DNA from: an uncultured Opitutales bacterium | GTDB lineage: Bacteria > Verrucomicrobiota > Verrucomicrobiia > Opitutales > Intestinicryptomonadaceae | Direction of reading: 5' to 3' | Assembly (NCBI GenBank): GCA_900545705.1 | Contig: URAK01000010.1 | Coordinates: forward strand, 30,680 to 94,679 | Length of the DNA: 64,000 bases | In this document: positions 19,469 to 27,946 of the stretch, piece after piece | Layout of the letters: each line of letters begins with the position of its first letter | Position numbering within the stretch: position 1 is the first letter of the stretch | Made by a program: the position numbers and the translations under genes | Notes under the pieces: generated by a model | Databases searched by the model: none | What the model was told of the DNA's origin: nothing | The model's input: the letters and a program-made list of their open reading frames with translations, nothing else

Positions 19469-20281
19469 TCAATAAAAAACCTTTTCGAGAAACAGTCCGC
19501 GCGCGGGTGCAGCCTGAAAATAATTGCCTCTTTTTTTAGATGCAAGAATACCTTCAATGTCGGATTTAGAAAGCCGCCCTGTCCCTGCGTCAACGAGAGC
19601 TCCAACGAGCATTCTCACCATTTTATACATAAACCCGCTCCCCTCAGCCACGATTTTTATCTCCGCACCGCGGGAACTCGCCGACAATTTTCGCAACTCT
19701 TTTATTGGGTTTTCCCGGGCGTCCGCCCCGCGCGAAGCGCTAAAAGCGGTGAAGTCGTGCTCGCCTACAAGTGCCTCCGCAGCCGCGTTCATTTTATCTA
19801 TATCAGGATTTAGCCCTTTTAGCGACCATCTATATCTGGCCAAGTGCGGAAGCGCAACCCCTCTATGTATATAATATACGTAACGCTTGCCCCTTACGCT
19901 GTACCGAGCATGGAAATTATTCCCTACCCTCTTCAGGGATTTTACGAAAACATCTGTTCTGTTTGTGGATCTCAATGCCGCCAACAAAGCATCGTCCGGA
20001 TGCTTCCAGACAGCGTCAAAATGAAATACCTGCCCCGTGGCGTGCACGCCCGAGTCGGTTCTTCCACTTCCGTGTATCCTGACCGGTTTTTTAAATATTT
20101 GCGCAAGCCTCGCCTCTATAAAGTCTTGAACGCTGCCACCGCCTTTTTGCGACTGCCAACCGCAAAAATCAGTGCCGTCGTATGCGCATTCGCAACGAAA
20201 CCTGCTATTTTTGCCATCAGCCGGAATTTTTTCGGAAAATACTTCGGCAAGTATTGACGAATGTGAATTTCCACTCTCCAT
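19469..20281 (-). CDS. truA: tRNA pseudouridine synthase A
   Basis: Makes pseudouridine at positions 38-40 of the tRNA anticodon stem-loop. 270 residues: about 28 N-terminal residues are extra, then the fold begins with RCECAYDGTDFCGWQSQ. The catalytic aspartate lies in GSGRTDSGVHA; GEHDFTAFSA and SGFMYKMVRMLVG are the other family blocks. The ATG overlaps the ruvX stop by one base (TAATG), so the two are translationally coupled. Confidence 0.95.
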   Translation of the reverse strand: MESGNSHSSILAEVFSEKIPADGKNSRFRCECAYDGTDFCGWQSQKGGGSVQDFIEARLAQIFKKPVRIHGSGRTDSGVHATGQVFHFDAVWKHPDDALLAALRSTNRTDVFVKSLKRVGNNFHARYSVRGKRYVYYIHRGVALPHLARYRWSLKGLNPDIDKMNAAAEALVGEHDFTAFSASRGADARENPIKELRKLSASSRGAEIKIVAEGSGFMYKMVRMLVGALVDAGTGRLSKSDIEGILASKKRGNYFQAAPARGLFLEKVFY

Positions 20282-20778
20282 TAAAATGCCCCACCGTTTT
20301 CGTGTGATATAGAAGCCGTACCGTTTCCGCCGTTTGCGGAGGCATCGCCGCTTTCGAGGTATTCGCGCAGAATTATAGCGCTAGCGCGGGAGTCTATGTC
20401 GCCACTTCGCCTGTGTTTTTTTCGGGCGGCTACGCTCTTTTTTCCGCGGGATACGGTCGAATAATAGTCGCTCTCGGCCTGAAAGGAAGTTAGCCTCTCG
20501 TCAAAGCGCACGACTGGCAGCCCAAACTTCTCCTCCAAAATTTTTATATATCCGTCCACCTCGCGCGCCTTGTCGCCGACCGTTCCGTCCATATTATACG
20601 GATAGCCGATTACTATTTTATCGATTCGCCTCTCCCTTATTTCGCGCGCGATGTGCTCCAAGCGTTCCGAAGGGCTGCTTTCGACGGCGGCTGGTATTGG
20701 GACGGAAACTTTCAAATCGGAATCCGCATAAGCCAATCCCACCCTCTTGTGTCCGTAATCTATGCCGAGAATATTCAT
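20281..20778 (-). CDS. ruvX: RuvX/YqgF-family RNase H-fold nuclease
   Basis: 165 residues with the family opening GIDYGHKRVGLA (first catalytic Asp), the middle GYPYNMDGT, DERLTSFQAE (second acidic cluster) and the late SRASAIILREYL. In other bacteria YqgF processes the 5' end of pre-16S rRNA and is called a putative Holliday junction resolvase. The C-terminal 20 residues (Gly/Asn/Ser-rich) extend beyond the fold. Upstream partner of truA. Confidence 0.93.
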   Translation of the reverse strand: MNILGIDYGHKRVGLAYADSDLKVSVPIPAAVESSPSERLEHIAREIRERRIDKIVIGYPYNMDGTVGDKAREVDGYIKILEEKFGLPVVRFDERLTSFQAESDYYSTVSRGKKSVAARKKHRRSGDIDSRASAIILREYLESGDASANGGNGTASISHENGGAF

Positions 20779-20894
20779 TATAAATTTCGCCTACGCGGCT
20801 ATTGTGGCATTATTTAATTTTGTGCGGGGGAATCAAAGTAAAATTAAAAAAAAAATGCGTTGCCAAGTTTTTGCCGCGCATTAAAGTAGTTCGC

Positions 20895-21596
20895 GTGAAC
20901 AGCGATATTGAGAAACTTCTAAACTTGCAGTCCAAAGATGCCGAGCTCTCAGCGATAAAGGGAAGGCTCGACGCAGTCCCGCAGGAAATTGAGTCGAAAC
21001 GGGCAGAAATTCGCGCCGTTGAAAAGAATTGCGAATCCGCCCGCGAAAAGCTCCGCGCAACCCAGGCTCGCCGCGACGAAATGCGCTCGCAACGAAGGGC
21101 GCTTGAAGAAAAAATATTCAAATACAAAAACCAGCTCCTTGAAGTCAAAAAAAACGACGACTACACCGCAATAAACGCGGAAATTGAAAGACTATCCGCA
21201 AAAGCGTCGGAAATGGAGGAGGAAGAGCTGTTAGTCATGTTTGAAATAGACTCTATGCGCGATGGAATTGCCGATCTTGAAAAACAGGCAAAAGGGCAAA
21301 TCACCGCGATTGAGGAGGAGATTTCGCTTATAGAGGCGGCAAAAACCGGCATAGAGCGAGATTTTAACGCGGCGCGCGAATGCGTTTTACAGGCGCGCGA
21401 GCAAGTTGGGACGGCATTTTTAGCTGCATACGACAAGCTGAAAGCGTCAAAAACACCGTTTCCGATAGTCGCAAAAGTCGAAAACTCTCTTTGCACGGGG
21501 TGCTTCTTGAAAGTGTCGGGCGAGCAGCTTGACGCACTCAAAAGCGCAAAAGGCCCGGTCTTTTGCGAACAATGCGGAAGAATTATTTTTTTATAA
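20895..21596 (+). CDS. Coiled-coil protein with C-terminal C4 zinc ribbon
   Basis: 233 residues from a GTG at 20895, chosen because VNSDIEKLLNLQ is where this family normally begins; frames further upstream add an unusual basic segment. Residues about 5-180 are a long charged coiled coil (KLRATQARRDEMR, ERLSAKASEMEEEE). The end has two CxxC pairs, CTGC and CEQC, forming a zinc ribbon (zf-RING_7/DUF164-type family). Function of the family is poorly defined; nucleic-acid binding or scaffolding is usual speculation. Divergent from ruvX. Confidence 0.8.
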   Translation: MNSDIEKLLNLQSKDAELSAIKGRLDAVPQEIESKRAEIRAVEKNCESAREKLRATQARRDEMRSQRRALEEKIFKYKNQLLEVKKNDDYTAINAEIERLSAKASEMEEEELLVMFEIDSMRDGIADLEKQAKGQITAIEEEISLIEAAKTGIERDFNAARECVLQAREQVGTAFLAAYDKLKASKTPFPIVAKVENSLCTGCFLKVSGEQLDALKSAKGPVFCEQCGRIIFL

Positions 21597-21853
21597 AAAA
21601 TTTTCTTTGGAAAGGGGGAGATTCTATTTTTGGGGCACAGTGATGGCTTTTTAGGGTTGCAGTTTCTCAACTTCTATACGCAAGTCATTAATCACAAATA
21701 TATTAAAGTACATAAAAGCGCCAAAATGCCTTAACTAAGCCCTTTCGCGCCACTGCGCTTTGCTAAACCCCGCTAATTATCCCAAGCTGATGGAGATTGA
21801 AAATTATGCCGCGATGGCAAGAACTTTTTTTAAAAATTTTTTCACACCAAAAT

Positions 21854-21862
21854 TGTGAATAA
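21854..21862 (-). promoter_or_regulatory. DnaA box
   Basis: TGTGAATAA on the plus strand, i.e. TTATTCACA on the minus strand, an exact match to the consensus TTATNCACA. Lies beside an A/T-rich tract. Confidence 0.7.
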
Positions 21863-22142
21863 CTTGTCAAAAACTTCTTCTTGCAACTTGCGCCAAAGAG
21901 TCAATTATTGGAAACAACAAACGGCAAAAATATCCCAAAGGTATATTTAACCGTGTTGGGCAAATCTCTGGAGCGCGAAACAACTACAATCGCAACTAAC
22001 GGGATTTCAAAAATTTACAACAAACAAAAACACGCAATAAAATATTTCCAAAAGGCAAAACAATATGATGCACGGCTATTTCCAGAATTCGGCCGAGGGA
22101 AATTCCCTAACACAATCATAACAATCGCCCAATAGCGCCTTT

Positions 22143-22151
22143 TGTGAATAA
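22143..22151 (-). promoter_or_regulatory. DnaA box
   Basis: Second exact TTATTCACA (minus strand), 15 bp before the dnaA start codon and 289 bp from the first copy. The position suits autoregulation of dnaA. Confidence 0.7.
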
Positions 22152-22165
22152 TTACACACTTTAAC

Positions 22166-23554
22166 ATGGAAACAGATTTAACAACAGCCGCCGCAACAGC
22201 GATATGGGAAAGAGCCAAAGAAGGCTTATTTTCCGTAGTCGGCGACAAAGTGTACGAAAGCTGGTTCTCAAACCTCGAACCAACCGGCTCGGACGATGAA
22301 ACTATGCGCCTTTCGGCGGACGGAGAATTTACCGCCATATGGATTAGGGACAATTATATGGATGTCCTATCCAATCAAATATCCCTCGCGGCAAGCCACA
22401 ATATGAAAGTGGAAATAGTCGCGCGCGAGGAATCGCCCCAATCCGAAGATAGAATAGAGACGCCCCACGCCTCCCCGCGCCGCATATCAGCCCCCAAACC
22501 AGCCGTTTCCCCGATTCCCCCGTCAATAAATCCGAGAAACACTTTTGAAAGTTTCGTAGTTGGCGAGAGCAACAGATTCGCCCACGCCGCCGCGCTTGCC
22601 GTCGCGCAAAACATTGGAGTCGCATTTAACCCGCTTTTCATATACGGCGCAACAGGGCTTGGGAAAACCCACTTGATGCATGCCATCGCGCACTTCGTGC
22701 TGAAAAACAACCCTTCTGCCGCGATAGCGTACGTGTCGTCAGAAAATTTCGTAAACGAGTACGTCGCCGCGTTGCGCGACGGCAATATTGCGAATTTCCG
22801 CAAGAGATACCGCAATACGGACGTCCTCTTAATAGATGACGTGCAGTTCTTTGCCGGCAAGGAAAGATGCCAGGAAGAGTTCTTTCACACGTTCAACGAG
22901 CTCTTTAATTCCGGCAGGCAGATAGTGCTTTCCTGCGACAAACCCATAAACGAAGTATCCGACATTGAACAAAGGCTCGTATCGCGCTTCGGCTGGGGGG
23001 TGTCGGTCGACATTCAGGCGCCGGACTATGAAACGCGCCTTGCCATTCTACAAAAAAAGGCGGCACTGCTCGGGCGCGATACGGCGATAGAGCCCGCCGT
23101 TTTGGAGCTGCTCGCGCGCAAGTTTACAAAGAGCATTCGCAGAATGGAGGGGGCGCTTACAAACCTCATCGGTTATGCGTCGCTCGTAAACTCTGGGAAT
23201 GCCGTGACACTCGAAAAAGCCAACGAGCTGCTTGCCGACGCATTCTGCGAAGAGGACGAAAACGCCACTGTCGACATCGATAAAATACAGAAAAAGACCG
23301 CCGAATCTTTCAATATAGATCCATCGGAAATCGTAGGCAAACGCCGCCCCGCAAATATTGCCATGGCAAGGCAAATTGCGATGTATCTGTCGCGGAAATT
23401 GACGACCCACTCGCTCCAAGAGATAGGCAGGCAGTTTGGCGGAAGAGACCACGGGACAGTCATGCACGCAATCAAGGTAATCGGCAATGCGATGGAAAAC
23501 GACGAAAATATCAAGAGAAAAGTCGATTACCTTTTAAAGACTCTTAGCGTCTAA
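22166..23554 (+). CDS. dnaA: Chromosomal replication initiator protein
   Basis: 462 residues. Domain I (1 to about 85) for DnaB/self-interaction, a Pro/Ser-rich linker (about 95-122), AAA+ domain III with Walker A GATGLGKT (161-168) and Walker B VLLIDDVQF (220-228), and domain IV with the DnaA-box-reading GGRDHGTVMHA helix near 430. It binds DnaA boxes and loads the helicase at oriC. Two such boxes lie upstream. Confidence 0.97.
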   Translation: METDLTTAAATAIWERAKEGLFSVVGDKVYESWFSNLEPTGSDDETMRLSADGEFTAIWIRDNYMDVLSNQISLAASHNMKVEIVAREESPQSEDRIETPHASPRRISAPKPAVSPIPPSINPRNTFESFVVGESNRFAHAAALAVAQNIGVAFNPLFIYGATGLGKTHLMHAIAHFVLKNNPSAAIAYVSSENFVNEYVAALRDGNIANFRKRYRNTDVLLIDDVQFFAGKERCQEEFFHTFNELFNSGRQIVLSCDKPINEVSDIEQRLVSRFGWGVSVDIQAPDYETRLAILQKKAALLGRDTAIEPAVLELLARKFTKSIRRMEGALTNLIGYASLVNSGNAVTLEKANELLADAFCEEDENATVDIDKIQKKTAESFNIDPSEIVGKRRPANIAMARQIAMYLSRKLTTHSLQEIGRQFGGRDHGTVMHAIKVIGNAMENDENIKRKVDYLLKTLSV

Positions 23555-24199
23555 TGCTTTGAACTTTTGCTGGGTGCGAATATTCTTTCTCGGAAACTTG
23601 CATGAATTATTGGCGGCTCTTAGCGGCTATAGCTCCAACTTTTTGCGAGAAAGATTTTCCTAATTTTTGCGGAAGTATTTATTTCAGATTTTTGAATGCC
23701 GTTTCCAAAATTTTTGCAATAGATCTATTACAGGTTTCTGGCAAAAGACTTCCCTCAGACTTTTCCAATAGCACTATTGCGGATTTTTTTTAAATAGGGA
23801 TTTTCATGTTTCCTCAGTGGCGCTATTGCCAATTTCTTGCAACAGGCAAATTTCCAAGTTCTTGTAGGAAGTATTTTATTCCCCTGCGCGAACGCTAAAA
23901 AATGCAGCGAATATGCAATGTACGGACGGAATGCCAAAAAGGTACCACGTTTTTAATAAAAAATTCCGCACTCGATTCTAATTCTTTTATCGTCCTCTAT
24001 TACAGAGGGTTTCATTTTTAATAAAAAATTCCACCCTCGATTTTGACTGCTTAGGGAAGGATAATATCCTCTCAATAATTCCGCGCATAAAAAATTCCGC
24101 ACTCAATTTTGACTTGTTAATGGCATTTCCCAAAACCGCTATGCGGAACAGCTTTTCGGATTCTTGCCGCCTCTAAAAAATAATGAAAAAGCGGTTCTC
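23555..24199. other. Gene-free, repeat-rich gap between convergent dnaA and HAD genes
   Basis: 645 nt. The left part (about 23700-23840) has CAATAG/CTATTG palindromes (GCAATAGATCTATTAC, CCAATAGCACTATTGC) and degenerate TTTCC-AA-TTTTTGC segments. The right part holds the TTTTAATAAAAAATTCCGC repeat family. No coding frame I would defend. Confidence 0.5.
23950..24114. repeat. Cluster of a dispersed repeat
   Basis: The 15-mer AAAAATTCCGCACTC occurs at 23959-23973 and 24090-24104, with a variant (AAAAATTCCACCCTC) at 24024-24038. Flanks are shared too: TTTTTAAT before copies 1 and 2, CGATT(T/C)T after them, and TTTTGACT after copies 2 and 3. The same 15-mer also occurs at 19388-19402 on the other side of dnaA. 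Confidence 0.7.
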
Positions 24200-24841
24200 C
24201 TATTTTAATAATAAAAAGACTTTGGAGGCATTTGAAAAATCGTCAATTATCGCGTCGCTCAGCCGTTCCACATCAGCTTTTGGGAATGTCGTAAGCAGCC
24301 CTATTGTAAACATATTTGCCGCCTTGGCAGCCCTTAGGCCGGTTATTGAATCCTCGAATACGGCGCAGTGAGACGGATCTGAGCCGAGCTTGGAGGCTGC
24401 TGTGAGATAGCACATTGGATCGGGTTTTCCACGCAAAATATCTTCTGCCGTGACTAAAACGTCGAATAAACGCCCATAGTCGCTTTCAGCAAAAATCCTG
24501 CGCATTTTATCCGCGCCGGAGCTCGTCACAAGACCCGTTTTATATCCATACCCGCGTGCGGACTCCAAAAACTCGACTGCACCTTTTACCGGCTTGAAGA
24601 CAAGCCTCTTTTCAAATTCCGAAAGGCTCTCGCGCACCTCCTCCCTGCCTTTGCAATCCAAGCGCGGGAAATAAATGTCGAGTATCTTTTCGAGCGGTGT
24701 CCCCTTTATTTTTAGGGAGAAATCCGCCCCGCCCGATGCCCCGTATTTCTTTGCGGCGCCGCTCCAAAAATCGGTATATTGCCCCTCTGTGTCGGCAACT
24801 ACCCCGTCAAAATCGAAAAGAAGCGTGTCTATTTTTTTCAT
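24200..24841 (-). CDS. HAD-superfamily hydrolase (beta-phosphoglucomutase-like)
   Basis: 213 residues with all four HAD motifs: DFDGVVADT (motif I, nucleophile and acid/base Asp), TSSGADKM (II), KPDP (III lysine) and FEDSITGL (IV). A helical cap inserted after motif I places it in subfamily IA with phosphoglycolate phosphatases and beta-phosphoglucomutases. The substrate is a small phosphorylated metabolite that cannot be told from sequence. It ends facing dnaA and is divergent from lutA. Confidence 0.88.
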   Translation of the reverse strand: MKKIDTLLFDFDGVVADTEGQYTDFWSGAAKKYGASGGADFSLKIKGTPLEKILDIYFPRLDCKGREEVRESLSEFEKRLVFKPVKGAVEFLESARGYGYKTGLVTSSGADKMRRIFAESDYGRLFDVLVTAEDILRGKPDPMCYLTAASKLGSDPSHCAVFEDSITGLRAAKAANMFTIGLLTTFPKADVERLSDAIIDDFSNASKVFLLLK

Positions 24842-24972
24842 AATTTCCGGAAAATCTTGCCCTGCCCCAGCCGCGTTGCAAGCATTTTGATAAAAGTATT
24901 GGCTTTACAGATTCCACCGCCGGTGTTTAAAATTTTCCCAATATATTTCATTAAGGAAAAAAGTATCACGCA

Positions 24973-25749
24973 ATGTTCAACCCTCCAAACGACAGAATCG
25001 CGGGTAGAAAAGTGAATTTCATGGCGACCTGCCTTTGCGATTCGATATTCTCCGACGCCGCAAAAAATGCGGTGCAAATTCTAAAACACTTCGGAGCGGA
25101 AGTATCGCTGCCGCACGACCAGACCTGCTGCGGGCAACCCGCCTTCAACAGCGGCGATTTCGCGTCGGCGAGAAAAGTTCTGCTCAGCACAATGCGTGCC
25201 TTCGGCGGGAACAGCGACCCAATAGTTGTTCCAAGCGCCTCGTGCGCCGCCATGCTCTACCACTCCTCTAAAATTGCCTTCCGCGAATCAGCCCCCGACG
25301 TGCGCGAAAAAGTCGATGCCTTTGCGCGCAGAGTTTGGGAATTTTGCGACTTTCTCGTAAATGTTTTGGGAGTTGAAAAAATCCCGGGAAAGTACGAGGC
25401 GAAAGTTGCCCTGCACAACTCCTGCCACGGCAAGGGAAGCGGCACTCCCGCTGCCCTAAAAAAGCTTGCGGAATCCATAGACGGCTTGAAGACGCTTGAC
25501 TTTGACGGATCGGAAAACTGCTGCGGGTTTGGCGGCACTTTCTCTGTCGTATTCCCCCAGCTCTCGTCTGAAATGGGCGAGAAAAAAGTACGCTCGATTG
25601 CGGCGGCTGACCCAGACATCGTCTGCGCGGCGGATACTTCGTGCCTCATGCACCAAAAGGGAATCGCCGATAGGCTCGGCGTGAAATACCGCCCGATGCA
25701 CGCAGCGGAACTATTTTACGCCGCCATGAAAAATGGAGGAATTTTCTAA
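24973..25749 (+). CDS. lutA: Lactate utilization protein A, iron-sulfur oxidoreductase
   Basis: 258 residues with two cysteine-rich CCG domains: DQTCCGQPAF plus the early CLCDS, and later NSCHGKGSG with ENCCGFGG. These bind Fe-S clusters in the LutABC L-lactate dehydrogenase complex. A start at MATCLCDS is possible but the longer form is the family norm. First gene of lutABC; its stop overlaps the lutB start by one base (TAATG). Confidence 0.92.
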   Translation: MFNPPNDRIAGRKVNFMATCLCDSIFSDAAKNAVQILKHFGAEVSLPHDQTCCGQPAFNSGDFASARKVLLSTMRAFGGNSDPIVVPSASCAAMLYHSSKIAFRESAPDVREKVDAFARRVWEFCDFLVNVLGVEKIPGKYEAKVALHNSCHGKGSGTPAALKKLAESIDGLKTLDFDGSENCCGFGGTFSVVFPQLSSEMGEKKVRSIAAADPDIVCAADTSCLMHQKGIADRLGVKYRPMHAAELFYAAMKNGGIF

Positions 25750-27125
25750 TGGCCATTCAAACTATAGACGAATTTGCAAAACACCTCTCGCCGTCGGTAA
25801 AAAAAGCGCTCAACGACGCGAGCGTCGGAAGCACGCTCGGGCGCAAAAAGTGCCTGGCGGCGGCATACCCGGAAGAGGGGCGCGTCACGCGGCTTAGGGA
25901 ACTCGCAAACGCAATAAAGTCGCTGCCTCCGTCAAAACTTGTCGAGCAGGCGGCAGACTCGCTGGAAAGCCGCGGGATAAAAGTGCTTTTTGCAAGCGAC
26001 GCGGACGAGGCGAGAAAAATGATACTCTCCATACTCCGCTCTAAAAATGCAAAAAATATTCTCAAAGTAAAAAGCATGACTAGCGAGGAAATCGAGCTGA
26101 ACGACTTTCTCGCAAAAAACGGCATAGACGCCGTCGAGACCGACTTGGGGGAACTAATAATACAGCTCGAGCACGAAAAGCCATCGCATATAGTAAAGCC
26201 CGCAATACACCGCACGCGGGAAGACATTGCGCGCTCCTTCCAGACGCACGGAATCGCGCCTTACGACGACAATCCGCAGCATATAACGCTCGCAGCAAGA
26301 AAATACCTGCGTAAAAAATACTTTTCGGCCGACGCCGTTGTATCCGGCGCAAACTACGTCCTCGCGAAGGAAGGCGCGATAGTTCTCGCCACAAACGAGG
26401 GCAACGCACGCTTTTCCATGGCGGGGGCAAAGACGCACATAGCAATAGCGGGCTTTGAAAAGGTGATTCCGTCGGCGCGGGAATTGTCGGTGTTTCTGAA
26501 CCTTCTCGGGCGCAGCGCAACCGCCCAGAACAGCACGGTTTACACCGATTTTGTCGCAGGTCCCGGCAAGGCTAAGAACAGCCCCGAAGAAATGTACGTC
26601 ATATTCCTCGACAACGGCAGAAGCAAGATTCTCGGAAGCGAGTTTTCCGACATATTGAAGTGCATAAGGTGCGGCGCGTGCATGAACCGCTGCCCCGTGT
26701 TCAGAATAGTCGGCGGGCACGGATACCGCGCAGTCTATCCAGGGCCGCTTGGGATAGTACTTTCGCCGCTGCTTGCCGGGGATAAAATCGGAGAGTACGC
26801 CGACCTTCCAAAAGCGTGTTCGCTGTGCGGAGGATGCGCCGAGGAATGCCCCTCAAAAATCCCCCTGCCCGACCTCATTCTAAAAATGCGCGACCTCATG
26901 AAAAAAAATTCGTTCAAGGTCGCAAACGACATCAACTTTAAGCCCTGGAAAGTCGTCGCTACTTCCCCAAAAATTTGGAGGCTTGCAATGCCGTTAAACA
27001 AGCTTGCGAATCTGCTTCCGCTTGGGCTTGTAAAGGTCGGGCCGCTCGGCAGGTGGCTAAAAACGCGCACGCTCCCAAAATTTAGGGGCGGAGAATTTAG
27101 GAAATGGTTTAAGAAAAATGGATAA
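25749..27125 (+). CDS. lutB: Lactate utilization protein B, 4Fe-4S ferredoxin-type
   Basis: 458 residues: an N-terminal LUD-type domain (about 60-290, including EGAIVLATNEGNARF), then two ferredoxin-like cluster motifs CIRCGACMNRCPVF and CSLCGGCAEECPSKIPL (about 305-375), and a basic C-terminal tail. Central electron-transfer subunit of the LutABC complex that oxidises L-lactate to pyruvate. Its last 8 nt overlap lutC. Confidence 0.94.
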   Translation: MAIQTIDEFAKHLSPSVKKALNDASVGSTLGRKKCLAAAYPEEGRVTRLRELANAIKSLPPSKLVEQAADSLESRGIKVLFASDADEARKMILSILRSKNAKNILKVKSMTSEEIELNDFLAKNGIDAVETDLGELIIQLEHEKPSHIVKPAIHRTREDIARSFQTHGIAPYDDNPQHITLAARKYLRKKYFSADAVVSGANYVLAKEGAIVLATNEGNARFSMAGAKTHIAIAGFEKVIPSARELSVFLNLLGRSATAQNSTVYTDFVAGPGKAKNSPEEMYVIFLDNGRSKILGSEFSDILKCIRCGACMNRCPVFRIVGGHGYRAVYPGPLGIVLSPLLAGDKIGEYADLPKACSLCGGCAEECPSKIPLPDLILKMRDLMKKNSFKVANDINFKPWKVVATSPKIWRLAMPLNKLANLLPLGLVKVGPLGRWLKTRTLPKFRGGEFRKWFKKNG

Positions 27126-27720
27126 GCGGGCTTTTTTAGACAGGATAAAAAACGCTGAAAAATCGCGTTTGAACAATAAACTTCCGGATTTTGACGACTC
27201 GGAAACCGTATCGCACGCCGCGATAGGCGAAGGCGATGCCCGCGCCGTATTTGAAAGGAATTTTGTAAAAAACCGCGCCGATATAATAACCTCCCCCAAA
27301 GACCTCGCTGGCTTTTTGAAATCCAAAGGCTGCAAGAAGGGGGTTATCGACCCAAAATTGGGAACCGACTTCGGGCTCGGCGGCGAATTCGACATTTCTT
27401 TCGAATTTGACAGGGGCTCTGCCGATTCGTACGATTTCGGCATAACGCCGGCAGATTTCGCCATAGCCGAAAGCGGCATGATAGTCTTGAAGGACTCCAC
27501 CACCTCAGACAGGCTTGCCAGCATAGCCCCGTGGGTGCATGTCGCTGTCCTCAATGCCTCGGATATCGTAATGACGCTTCCGGAAGGCTTTTCAAAAATG
27601 GTCGACTGCCCCTATGCCATTGCAATCTCGGGTCCTTCAAAAACCACGGACGTCGAGGGAGTTCTCGTGGAGGGCGTCCACGGCCCGGGCGTGCAGGCGT
27701 GCCTCGTATTGGATAAATAG
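27118..27720 (+). CDS. lutC: Lactate utilization protein C, LUD domain
   Basis: 200 residues of the LUD fold: ITSPKDLAGFL, then FGITPADFAIAESGMIVL with the conserved TADFAIAETG-like motif, and the glycine-rich ending ISGPSKTTDVEGVLVEGVHGPG typical of LutC. Third member of the complex. Overlaps lutB by 8 nt and ends before a terminator shared with convergent metF. Confidence 0.93.
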   Translation: MDKRAFLDRIKNAEKSRLNNKLPDFDDSETVSHAAIGEGDARAVFERNFVKNRADIITSPKDLAGFLKSKGCKKGVIDPKLGTDFGLGGEFDISFEFDRGSADSYDFGITPADFAIAESGMIVLKDSTTSDRLASIAPWVHVAVLNASDIVMTLPEGFSKMVDCPYAIAISGPSKTTDVEGVLVEGVHGPGVQACLVLDK

Positions 27721-27741
27721 GTGTTTTGCATAAAAAACCGC

Positions 27742-27762
27742 AGTTTGCGCCCGGCGCAAACT
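27742..27762 (-). terminator. Hairpin with T-run on the minus strand
   Basis: AGTTTGCGCC/GGCGCAAACT forms an almost loopless GC-rich hairpin. Reading leftward it is followed by GCGGTTTTTTA, so it can be a back-up terminator for metF. Between here and 27906, three GGGRA(G/A)CTGCAA segments (about 27779, 27881, 27914) repeat imperfectly. Confidence 0.55.
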
Positions 27763-27905
27763 TCGCAGCCTATAAATGGGGAGCTGCAAGTCGCTTGCAA
27801 TCTGTTAAAAAATAGGGGGGGCAAATAATTTACCCTCCTTAAAAAAATAAGAAAACCGTGCAGCTTGGCATGCTGACTGGGAGCTGCAAGCAATTCGCCC
27901 GCCTT

Positions 27906-27946
27906 AAAAAACGGGGGAACTGCAAATCGGTTCCCCATATTTTTTT
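27906..27946. terminator. Bidirectional terminator between lutC and metF
   Basis: Stem GGGGAAC (27914-27920) with GTTCCCC (27930-27936) and a 9-nt loop. It has T7 on the right for rightward lutABC transcripts and A6 on the left (T6 on the minus strand) for leftward metF transcripts. The right T-run touches the metF stop codon. Confidence 0.85.

Larger units (their letters stand above)
21597..22165. other. Candidate replication origin upstream of dnaA
   Basis: 569 nt, AT-rich, with no convincing gene, directly upstream of dnaA. It holds two exact DnaA boxes in the same orientation and an A/T-rich run with TTTTTTTAAAAATTTTTT (about 21824-21842) next to the first box, which could be an unwinding element. 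Two boxes are few for oriC, so the alternative is simple DnaA autoregulation. Confidence 0.4.

Noticed and set aside
21881..22135. 84-codon frame in the dnaA upstream region
   Set aside because: Begins with a non-ATG codon, is Lys/Thr-rich as expected of AT-rich non-coding DNA, and lies between DnaA boxes. No motif supports it.
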